Source: UBA7359 sp963976795
GTDB taxonomy: Bacteria > Pseudomonadota > Gammaproteobacteria > Eutrophobiales > Eutrophobiaceae
Direction of reading: 5' to 3'
Assembly: GCA_963976795.1 (NCBI GenBank)
Contig: CAXBLT010000012.1
Coordinates: forward strand, 1-64,000
DNA: 64,000 nucleotides
Made by a program: the position numbers and the translations under genes. This document shows, in pieces, positions 26,654-36,100 of this stretch. The number at the start of each line of letters is the position of its first letter. Position 1 is the stretch's first letter. The notes beneath the pieces were generated by a model. That model was not told the DNA's origin. It did not search any database and saw nothing but the letters and a program-made list of their open reading frames with translations.

Positions 26654-27373
26654 TTGACGGTTAAAATGCTTAAGCATTATTTATTGATACTCTTCGCAAG
26701 TAGTTTCTTGTTTTCCTGTGGTGATAGTGATGTGCCGCAGGAAAAGTCGACCATTAGCAGTGCTGAGCCAACTGTAGTTCAGTTGCCTGCTGAAACGCCA
26801 GATTTATCAGTTGTAGGGGAAGCGTCGACAAAGACAGAAACGGTGTTTCTGCCAAATCAGGTTGTCTACCAAGAAGAGATTTATAAGAATTGGCCGTATA
26901 CCGAAGCGCCTGTGATCAATGCTGAAATGGGAACGACCGAAAAAGTAACTGAAGCGGTTGCAACAGCAACGGAGCAGGCTGGAGTAAGGCTCGCTAATGT
27001 AGATGCCGCTGCCGAAGAGAAAGCGACAGTAGTTGCAGCCAACGATAAGCCTTATCAACTTGTTGATGGTAAGATCAGTGCCAATGCAATTGAGGGTTGG
27101 AAAACCTACAATGGTGGTGGCTGTGGTGCTTGTCATGGCAAAGGTGGTATCGGTGCTGTCGGTCCTGATCTTGGAAAAAGTGTGACAACAAAGTTAAGCA
27201 AGGTTGACTTTGTAGATATTGTTACGAATGGCAAGTCCGGCACCATGATGAGACCGCATAAAACGAATAAGCGTGTCATGGATAACATGGATAACCTGTA
27301 TGCTTATCTACTAGCACGCGGTGATGGTGTGCTGGGACCGGGCAACCTGATTAAAATGCCACTAGGCAAATAA
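26654..27373 (+). CDS. Mono-haem c-type cytochrome lipoprotein (c550/XoxG-like C-terminal domain)
   Basis: 239 residues: signal peptide with lipobox FLFSCG, a linker carrying VVYQEEIYKNWPYTE (about 73-87), an Ala/Glu-rich spacer, then a cytochrome c domain with haem site CGACHG (about 157-162) and a late Met in TMMRPHK as possible axial ligand. The end, NLYAYLLARGDGVLGPG, resembles cytochromes that accept electrons from PQQ-dependent alcohol dehydrogenases. That is a family resemblance, not proof, and no such dehydrogenase is in the window. TTG 26654 is preferred: GGAG lies 7 nt before it, while ATG 26666 is 19 nt from that SD. Confidence 0.82.
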   Translation: MTVKMLKHYLLILFASSFLFSCGDSDVPQEKSTISSAEPTVVQLPAETPDLSVVGEASTKTETVFLPNQVVYQEEIYKNWPYTEAPVINAEMGTTEKVTEAVATATEQAGVRLANVDAAAEEKATVVAANDKPYQLVDGKISANAIEGWKTYNGGGCGACHGKGGIGAVGPDLGKSVTTKLSKVDFVDIVTNGKSGTMMRPHKTNKRVMDNMDNLYAYLLARGDGVLGPGNLIKMPLGK

Positions 27374-27411
27374 TTTACAAACCTATTAACCCTTCTATCT
27401 CGATAGCAGGG

Positions 27412-29139
27412 TTAAGTTTTTTCCAGCAAGCTCGCCATCGTTCTTTGCAACTCCGAACTTGAAACCGGTTTATGTAACAGTAAGGCATCGCTGGTTTGAG
27501 CCTCGCGTAATCTATCCGCTGCAGTATCACCTGTAATAATAATTGCTGGTAAGTTGACATCTAGTTTGTCACGCAGTAATTCAATCGCTCCGCGCCCGGT
27601 TTTTTCTTCGCGCAAACGATAATCAACAATCAATAAGTCTGGTGCTTTACTACCCGTTAACGCTAATGCTTCATCAGCTGATTCAGCAATCAGGCAATCA
27701 CAACCCCAAGACAACAATAATTCACGCATACCAAGGCGAACGCTTTCATCATCATCAATGATCAAAACCTGTCTACCATCAAAACGATTAGGGGACTGGT
27801 TTGTGGGTATGTCTTCAACAACAGAGATCTCTGCTTCAGGCAGACTCAAACGAAATACCGTGCCCGAACCCGGTTCTGAATTAAGCGATAGCTTTAATTG
27901 CATTGTGTCGCTTAGCCCTTTAGCTATGGCGAGCCCCAAACCAAAACCTTTTTGGCGATCGCGTTCAGGATTACCCAATTGATGAAACTCACGAAAAATA
28001 TTTGATAGTTCTTTTTTTGGGATGCCAATACCGGTATCCCATACTTCAATAACTAATGTTTGGTTTTCTCTTTGACGACAAGCTATCAATAAACCACCGA
28101 TTTCCGTATACCGGATCGCATTGATGATTAGGTTGCGCAAGATTAATTCGACTAAAGACATATCGGCATAGGCCGCAGCTTTAGTATCACGCGTACGGTA
28201 GATTAAATTTTTATTGTCAGCTGTCGCCCCGAGTTCTTTCTCCATTTTGTTGAACAGTGTTTGTATTCGAAAGGCGCGTGGTCTGGGTTCAATCACGCCT
28301 GCGTCGAGCTTGGAAAAATCAAGTAAGGTGTTGAGCATGTCGCGTGTTGCCTCTGATGCAGATTCAACATGCTTCACAACACTTTGCTGATAGGCGTCAA
28401 GCTTGGTGGAGTTTAATGTTTCAATAAATAAGCCCATCGCATGCAAAGGTTGTCGTAAATCATGACTAGCGGAAGCCAGGAACACAGACTTGGCGCGATT
28501 AGCTTCTTTTGTTTCTGTCATGGCATTACGCAATTGTTCGATTAACTCAATATTTTCAAAACGAAGTTCAATCGAGTTTTTTACCGTTAACTCAAGATTA
28601 TAAGCAAACACTGTTAAGGTAATGAGATACAGGATGCCAGCGATACCCATAGCAATATAAACCTGGCCTCCTAATAGAAACATGCTTAGTGCTAAAGCAG
28701 GCAGACTGGTATAGGCATAGGCGAGAAAGACGGGTAAACAAGGCGATTGCATTGCCAATGCAGCAGCGGCTAGGCCAGTTGATAAGGCGGTGATTGAGAC
28801 CATAACAGTAGTGCTGTCTGCTTCAGTGTAAAGCAAAGACATACTGCCCCAGACTGTGCCAATAAAAATAAAATCCCAGACTTGTTTCGTTGCTTCTCTA
28901 TAAGGATCAATATTCTTATCATCCATACGCCAATATCGGAATAGTGGAATAAAAGAAACGACAGCGCACGCTGCGAGCCAATAAAAAATACCTTTCGGGT
29001 CAGAGACGATATATAGAACAGTTGAGGCGATAACTGTGACGAGAAAAAAACCAAATATCCCAACGTAATAATTTCGATAAACCAGTGCGACTTCTTCGCG
29101 CAATATCCGTTCTTCGCGAAAGCGCGGTAATAATCTCAT
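27412..29139 (-). CDS. Hybrid sensor histidine kinase with polytopic membrane sensor
   Basis: 575 residues. About six membrane helices span 25-180. A short coiled coil leads to the HisKA box FLASASHDLRQPLHAMGLF with phosphoacceptor His226, an HATPase domain (WDTGIGIPKKE, GFGLGLAIAKG) and a C-terminal receiver (about 455-573, Asp in LLIVDYRLREE). The DLRQPLHA box is typical of the NahK/ErcS-prime type of kinases. It overlaps the LuxR-type regulator gene upstream by 4 nt, so the two form a cognate pair. Convergent with the cytochrome gene, with 38 bp between. Confidence 0.93.
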   Translation of the reverse strand: MRLLPRFREERILREEVALVYRNYYVGIFGFFLVTVIASTVLYIVSDPKGIFYWLAACAVVSFIPLFRYWRMDDKNIDPYREATKQVWDFIFIGTVWGSMSLLYTEADSTTVMVSITALSTGLAAAALAMQSPCLPVFLAYAYTSLPALALSMFLLGGQVYIAMGIAGILYLITLTVFAYNLELTVKNSIELRFENIELIEQLRNAMTETKEANRAKSVFLASASHDLRQPLHAMGLFIETLNSTKLDAYQQSVVKHVESASEATRDMLNTLLDFSKLDAGVIEPRPRAFRIQTLFNKMEKELGATADNKNLIYRTRDTKAAAYADMSLVELILRNLIINAIRYTEIGGLLIACRQRENQTLVIEVWDTGIGIPKKELSNIFREFHQLGNPERDRQKGFGLGLAIAKGLSDTMQLKLSLNSEPGSGTVFRLSLPEAEISVVEDIPTNQSPNRFDGRQVLIIDDDESVRLGMRELLLSWGCDCLIAESADEALALTGSKAPDLLIVDYRLREEKTGRGAIELLRDKLDVNLPAIIITGDTAADRLREAQTSDALLLHKPVSSSELQRTMASLLEKT

Positions 29140-29765
29140 GTGTTAAATTGTATAAGCTTTTGTTTTTGTGCAACCAGCATAGCTTCAGAACGACTGGCAA
29201 CACCAAGGAGTGATAAAATAGCAGAGACATGAACCCGCACTGTATTTTCAGAAAGTTCTAGATCACGCGCGATTAGCTTATTCGGTTTACCTTCGCAAAG
29301 TAGGCTGAGTACTTGCAGTTGCCGTGATGTTAATTCTTCCGGCTGTTTATTTTTTTTATTTTTGTTTTCCAGATCTTTATTCTCCGGAAAACATTGCTGT
29401 CCATCAATTACAGCAGCAATCGATTTAATAATCATTCCAGCCGAAGAAGACTTGGGCAAGAAGCCTTCTGCACCAGACTCTAATGCACTTTGCATGTCAC
29501 CAGTATCATGGCTTGCTGAAAGCATGATGATGGGTGTGCTGGAAAATTTTTCTTTTAAAACCTTAATACCATCCAGGCCATTCAAGCCCGGCATCTGTAT
29601 ATCCGACAAGATTAAATCGATTTTCGATTCTCTGTGATCTAATGCTTCCATCACAGAACCGGCCTCAAGTACCGTCTTGATACGCTCGTCCTGTTTCAGG
29701 ATCATATTCAAACCCGTACGAAACAAGTCGTGGTCATCAACGATTAAGATGCAAAGGTTTTCCAT
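29136..29765 (-). CDS. LuxR/NarL-family response regulator
   Basis: 209 residues: receiver domain (about 4-120) with acidic pair Asp10/Asp11, phosphoacceptor Asp55 in LSDIQMPG and Lys104 (FLPKSSSAG), then a LuxR-type helix-turn-helix (about 144-205; LTSRQLQVLSLLCEGKPN, SENTVRVHVSAIL). Probably phosphorylated by the kinase it overlaps. Its promoter region faces that of the large exoprotein gene, and matched palindromes lie 69 bp from each start codon, making this regulator the first candidate to bind them. Confidence 0.93.
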   Translation of the reverse strand: MENLCILIVDDHDLFRTGLNMILKQDERIKTVLEAGSVMEALDHRESKIDLILSDIQMPGLNGLDGIKVLKEKFSSTPIIMLSASHDTGDMQSALESGAEGFLPKSSSAGMIIKSIAAVIDGQQCFPENKDLENKNKKNKQPEELTSRQLQVLSLLCEGKPNKLIARDLELSENTVRVHVSAILSLLGVASRSEAMLVAQKQKLIQFNT

Positions 29766-29834
29766 ACAACTATTTTTACGCTAAAGAATAATTATTTATA
29801 CCTTAACTATAACAGGCAAACATAACGAACGAAC

Positions 29835-29850
29835 TAGTCCAAATGGACTA
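29835..29850. promoter_or_regulatory. Palindromic operator, copy 1 (response regulator side)
   Basis: TAGTCC-AAAT-GGACTA, perfect 6-bp arms with a 4-bp centre; two further bases (AC before TAG) are shared with copy 2. Its near edge is 69 bp from the start codon of the LuxR-type regulator. A regulator acting as a dimer is expected; which protein binds is inference. Confidence 0.6.
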
Positions 29851-30030
29851 AATACATTTTAAATTTAATGTACTAGGCTTGCGCGCAATATATGAATGCT
29901 CAAAACAGGAAACCTCCCTTTCGGCAGCGTAACAGATCAATTAGACACCGGCCTCTTCACTTCTTATCCGCTGTATGTCATATGTTGCGCTGCTGTTTTT
30001 AATTGATGCAATTGAATAGAATAATCCCAA

Positions 30031-30050
30031 AGTGTGACCCAAATCACACT
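30031..30050. promoter_or_regulatory. CRP/Vfr-type binding site
   Basis: TGTGA (30033-30037), 6-bp centre, TCACA (30044-30048); the symmetry extends to 7-bp arms AGTGTGA/TCACACT. This matches the core consensus of CRP-family activators exactly. The centre is about 66 bp upstream of the -35-like TTGCGC, so a class I-type or cooperative role at the exoprotein promoter is plausible. Cyclic AMP or another CRP-family ligand control is inference. Confidence 0.65.
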
Positions 30051-30075
30051 TAATGCCCCAAATTAATATCTCGAC

Positions 30076-30091
30076 TAGTCCATAAGGACTA
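30076..30091. promoter_or_regulatory. Palindromic operator, copy 2 (exoprotein side)
   Basis: TAGTCC-ATAA-GGACTA, the same arms as copy 1 with a different 4-bp centre. Its downstream edge is 69 bp from the exoprotein ATG at 30161, mirroring the spacing of copy 1 to the regulator gene. It lies just upstream of the AGGCTTGCGC element and the probable -35. Confidence 0.6.
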
Positions 30092-30160
30092 CAGATTTAT
30101 CAGGCTTGCGCCCCTAGAATTAGCCTATCTATATTTGTGTTAAAGTAAAATAAAAAGGCA

Positions 30161-33100
30161 ATGACGATTAATAACAATCAATCCCCCGCGGCTTTTTTAG
30201 CGACCTTATTATTGACCTTCACCACGGGTGTCACAGCCAATCCTGTGGGCGAACAGGTCATTCAAGGGCAAGCTGGTTTTGCTCGCAATGGCAGCAACCT
30301 CATCATCACCCAAGGATCGCAACGCGTCATCATCAACTGGCAAGACTTTTCCAATGCCAATGGTGAATTAACAAAATTCATTCAACCAAACAACAGCTCT
30401 GCCGCACTCAACCGTGTTGTCTCTGGCAACCTGTCATCACTGCTGGGTGATCTGGAAGCGAATGGTCATGTTTATCTCATCAATCCAAACGGAATCGTTG
30501 TTGGTGCCGATGCCAACATCAATACACAAAGTTTTATTGCTTCAACACTGGATGTTGCCGATGCCGACTTCATGAACGGTGGCGATTTAAACTTTGTCGG
30601 CGACAGCCAAAAGACCATAGAAAATCTCGGCACGATAAATGGCGGTAATGGTGATGTGTTTTTAATCGCTAAGCATGTAGATAACAGCGGCACGATAAAA
30701 GCCGAAGGGCATGCGGGTTTAGCCGGTGGTAATGATGTCTTGTTAAAAGCCAGCGGCGATGATCGACTCGCAGTACGTGTTACCGATAAAGACGGTCGTG
30801 TTGATCAAAAAGGTTTAGTCGAAGCAACCAAGATCGAATTACGCACCGCGGGTAATAATCCTTATGCATTGGCTATCAATCACGAAGGAATTAGTCGCGC
30901 CACCAGTGCCGTGAATAAAAAAGGCCGCATTATTTTATTTGCCGAGGGCGGTACGGCCAAAGCCGATGGAACATTCGATGCTTCAGCCCCAGATGGTGGC
31001 GATGGCGGCTTTATTGAAACCTCCGGCACCCATGTTGAAATCGCCAACACAATTAATGTTGATACCTCCGCCAGAAATGGCGTGACCGGTACCTGGCTGA
31101 TCGACCCGGAAGATATTGAAATCAACAGCGTTTCAACGATTGGCGGCGCGTCACTTATCAATGCCAGCACCATTGAAGGTAATTTAGAGAACACCCACGT
31201 CACCATAACCAGCAACAATGCTTTGGGTGGTAACGGCGATATCACCGTAAATGAAAGCATTATTTCTGTTAGTACGAATAATTTAACCATGAACGCGGGT
31301 GCAGGCGGCGATGTTACCGTCAATCAAAGCATTGATGTAGGCGGGGATTTGGCGCTGAACGCGGGTAATGGCGCATCTGGCTCAGCTGGTTCTGATGCGA
31401 ACGCTTTTTCCAGTTTGGCCGCAACCAATGGTCAGGACGGTCAAAGAGGTGGTTTTGTGCAAGTGGATGCGGAGTTAACGGCGGCAAATGTCACTTTACG
31501 TGGTGGCCGGGGTGGCAATGGCGGTGATGGCGGACGCGCTTTAACAAACCCGGGGGTTACTCACTATCCCAACCAAAGTTCCATGGCTAGAGGCGGGGAA
31601 GCGGGACAAGGTGGTGCTGGCGGTATGGTTTCTGTTAACGCTGAAATAAGCGCTACTGGAAACCTTGACATTCAGTCCGGCGGGGGCGGCTCAGGTGGTG
31701 ATGGTGGATACAGCAGCAAATATTTTGGCCCCTCTGGTGATCTACAAGGAGCACCTAACGGTGCTGACGGCGGCGATGCTGGAGCTGCTGGTCTAGTAGA
31801 AATAAATAATACGATTAATGCAGATTATTTACAGTTAGTTGCGGGTGCTGGCGGAACAGGAGGAAAAGGAGGGTATACCGATGGGGTTGATGTCGGAGGC
31901 ACACCAACGCGTGGTTTGGGGGGGGATGGTGGTTCCGGTGGCCTCGTCGTTATCAATACCTCCCAGTTAAATTTGAATTCGGCACTCATTCAGGCTGGTA
32001 GTGGCTCTCAGGGTGGAGTGAATGGAGATATAACAAGCGATGGTGCTTTTAATGGCGGAAATGGAAGTTCGAGTGGAAGTTCTGGAGAGCTGATCTTACA
32101 GCAGAATCTGACAATAAATGGCACCGGTGATTTTGTGCTGCGTAGCTTTTCTGGCCAGCCGGGGCGACCCGGTTTATCGGGGTATCTTGGGGGTAGCGAC
32201 GGAATTGATGGTTCTCCGGGAGCCAACGGTAATATCTGGTTAGGGGCTTATTCAATCAATACTGCGGGCAATCTGGATTTGCAAAGTGGTGGCGATATCA
32301 CAGGTTCAGGCTTGCTCACCGCAAATGATATTAGCCTGAACGCCAATACCTTAAATGCCGCAATAGGCAGCACAGGTGCTGGAGCAATTCAAACCAATGC
32401 GACGGGCGTAATTTCGGCTACAGCCAGTAATGGTGCGGGCGGTATTTACCTCTCAAAACAAGGCGACGTTAATTTAAGTAACATCGCGCTAGACTCTGGC
32501 ACAGGCGATACCGAACTGACGGCTGTCAGTGGCGGTATTACTTCTGACACCTCGACGTTTAATTTTAGTGGTGCCAACTTAACCCTCACCACCACAGAAG
32601 CTACCGACAACAACACTCCCGGTGATCGCAATATAAGCATCGGTGCCGGTGGTATCAGTGCTGCGAATAGCAATCTCGTTTTAACTTCTGCCGACGACGT
32701 CATTGTCGATGGTGCTATTGACGCAGCCAGCTTTGTTGCTACCGCAGGTGATGGTATTGCTGGAACGGCCGGGGCAGATGGCGTTGGTACCGGGACTTCG
32801 GGTCTTGTGGGCACAGATGGAGAAGCGGGCGGATCTATCACCATATCGGGCGCTATAAGCAGCTCGTCCTCTGGGCAGATATCGCTGCATACGGGAAACG
32901 GTGGTCAGGGGGGAAATGGCGGCGATGCGGGAATATCCAGTGCCGGTTCTCTGGATGCTCCGGGCCAAGGTGGGCAAGGCGGTATGGGGGGTGATGGCGG
33001 GATGTTAACGCTAAACGCTGACCTCAATACCGGTGGCGGGCTGAATATAAGCACTGGGATTGGTGCGGCGGCAGGAGCTACCGGACAATCAGCGGTTGGC

Positions 33101-36100
33101 ACAATGGCCAATAATATGAAAGGCGGTGATGGCGTAGCCGGTGCTATGGGAGGTGCTGGCGGCTCATTGTTGGATAACACGCAGTTGCTTGGTCAAATTT
33201 CATCGGGTGTTTATAGCAGTCATTCCATAGTGCTGGGAAATGGCGGCGCTGGTGGGCAAGGTGGCAATGCCGGAGAAAGCCGCAGTACCAATGACAGTGC
33301 AGCTGGAGGAAATGGAGGCGCTGGCGGTCAAGGTGGTGCAGGCGGAAGTCTAACAAGCGACGCTACTGCATTGGCTGGCGTTGTCGTTTCTGTTGGTGCC
33401 GGTGGCACAGGTGGTATTGGTGGTAATGGCGGTGATAGCCGAGGTATATCCGACGGCAGCGGCCAGGAATTAGTCTATGGCGGAGAAGGTGGGCGTGGCG
33501 GTACTGGCGGTACTGGAGGCGCACTCACATTATTGCAGCCCATCCTTAATAATGGCGACATTAATTTATTCTCCAGCGGCAATGGCGGCAATGGCGGTCA
33601 AGGTGGCACCAGAGGTAAATCAAATGACCGTAGAGTTATTGCCGGTGGTCAAGGCGGAACAGGCGCTACTGGCGGTCAGGGTGGTAATGCGGGCGCAATT
33701 AATCTCAATGCTCTGACCAGCACAACGGGCGATGTCAGCATCAATTTCGGGATATCCGGTAGTGGTGGCAAAGGGGGTACCGGAGGTCGCGGAGGTGATG
33801 GCTCAATGGGCGGTGGTGCTCCTGGTGCTGGCGGTGTTGGTGGGCGTGGCGGCACAGGTGGAGCTTCTGGTTCTACAGATACGCTTTCTCTTATAGATGT
33901 AGTTGCTTTTGGCGATGTAAATATAAATAGCACAGATGGCTTGGCAGGGACTGGCGGAGAAGCAGGACTGGGTGGCCAAAATACCAGCACATTGGTGACA
34001 GCAAGTTCTGGTAGCACAGGTTCTGCTGGCAGTGTCACACAGGATCCCTTGGTGATTAGAAACCTGTCAGAAAACATGAGTATAACCGCTCAAACAGGCT
34101 CTATTAATACTAATGATCTCATCATTGATTCTGGCGCTGGCAGTTTTTCTCTAGAGGTCGGCCAAGGAAATTTGAATCCAGTTTCTGTGACAGCTGGCGA
34201 TATCAATCTACTCACTAGTGGTTTGAATAGCAGCATAGGAACAATGGCAGATCGACTTACGCTTCAAGCGACGGGTCTTATCAGTCTCGCTGCCAATAAT
34301 GGGAATGGTGGTATTTATGTTGAACACCTTGGCGATACTTATCTGAACAGCAGTGTTTTGGCCGGCTCGGGAGATTTTGATATCACCAGCGGCGGCGGGC
34401 TGAGCACAGGAGCAGATTTTCAGTTAACGGCGGCCAATTTCACCCTGGCTTCATCGGGCGATATTCAAATCAATACCAATCTGGATTTACCTGCTTTGAA
34501 TATGAGCGCTACCGCATCTGGCGCCATTCAAATTAACGAAGATATTAGTATTGCAAGTCTATCCGCAACTAGCGGATCGAATGGGGACATTCTCGTCGAT
34601 GGAATAATTACTACGCTTGCAGCTTCAGTGGATTTAATCGCCGGTGCTAGCGGGTCTATCCTCGTGAACCAAAGTATTAACTCTGCCGGAGCCATAACCA
34701 TTCGAGCGGGGAACGGGAGTGCCGGTGGAAACGGCGGCTCAGTTACCCTGAATCAGAGAATAGATGCTGTCGGGGATATATCTATTCACACGGGCGATGG
34801 TGGCAATGGCAATAATGGCAGCCATTCCGCCTGTCATTTATATGGGGTCTGTACCTCTCCCCCCATTACCAACCTTTCTGCCCAGAAAGGTGGCTCGGGC
34901 GGGGATGGTGGACATTTGATACTGAATGCCGGTTTGAGCAGCTCGAATGGGAATATTGACCTGGACGCAGATAGCAGTGGCGGTCTCGTGGGTAGTGATG
35001 GTATCGGAGCCATAGTCACGGGACCTGACCCTACTGCCGGAGTTGCCGGATTTATTTCAGGGAGTCTGATAGAGGTTACCGCGAATAACGGCAGTATTAA
35101 TATTTCAGGAGCGATTAACGCCGAATCCGGTAGCGATGTTTCACTGCTTGCGGGTACCGAAGTAGGCCAGCTACTTACATTTACGACGCCACAAGATTTT
35201 AGTTTAACGGGCAGCAGTAATTTAACTCTCCAAGGCTATGGTTTTAGCACCTCAAATAATTTTAGTACCGAGAATGGCGATATCACCATCAACAGCGGGG
35301 CAGGGGATCTAACCCTAAATAGTGGAGCTGCACTGAGTAGCACTGGTTCCGGTAATATTTTGTTTGTTTCTGAGGCAGATTTTCATAACGATTCAGGCAC
35401 AAACGCTCCATTCAGCCTTGGTTCTGGTCGGTTTGTCGTTTATTCCACCCGTCCAGACGATAACCGCAATGATATCGGTACTGACACCAACGCCATTGCC
35501 CATGACTTTGTGCAATACGGCGGCAGCTTTGATAGCAGTGATTTAATTCCGGCATTTCTGCCTGCAGGCAACGGCTTTGTGTATTCCGTACAGCCGGTGT
35601 TAACTGGTGTGACAGTGACAGTAAACAACCAAACTATCGATTACGGTCAAAACATTAATTTGGCGGACTTTAGTTTGGATGCCAGTGCTCCGGCCAGCTA
35701 CGAAGTGGATAGCTCGGCAATTGCCATTGCCGATTTTGAATTAAGTGTTCCGCCAAGTATTAGTGTTGGCGATATCACTTTGGCATTGGATTCCTCGGTT
35801 GGATATGGCACCTCTGGTTTTGCCCAAGCCGGTAGTTATACCGGTGGTATAGAAGCGGTTTTTGTTTCAGGAACTTCCAATGGTTTGTCCTTAAACGGTA
35901 GCGCAGATTTGACGGTCAATACCATTGACCTGAATGTGAGTTTGGCTGCAGACAATAGAGTTTACGATGCGACTAGCGATGCGACAGTTTCTATCAGTAG
36001 CGATGATCGAGTTGCTGGGGACATGCTGCTGATCGATGCAGGAACGTCGAGTTTTGCGGATAAAAACGTAGGCACCGATAAATTAGTTACCGTTGCTGGC

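Larger units (their letters stand above)
29766..30160. promoter_or_regulatory. 395-bp divergent regulatory region between response regulator and exoprotein genes
   Basis: No coding sequence is evident. It carries two near-identical palindromes (29835-29850 and 30076-30091), two copies of the exact 10-mer AGGCTTGCGC (29875-29884 and 30102-30111), and a perfect CRP-type site (30031-30050). A plausible sigma-70 promoter for the exoprotein is TTGCGC (30106-30111) with TATATT (30130-30135) after an 18-bp spacer. Confidence 0.7.

Noticed and set aside
31360..34030. Repetitive DNA that might look like a CRISPR or minisatellite array
   Set aside because: The repetition is imperfect, in frame and encodes GGxGG units; there are no constant repeats with unique spacers.
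30472..34077. Several long antisense reading frames inside the exoprotein gene (e.g. 30880-31323, 32446-32844, 33676-34077)
   Set aside because: They are Pro/Ser/Ala-rich products of reading the GGT/GGC-rich repeats in reverse, with no ribosome binding sites or motifs.
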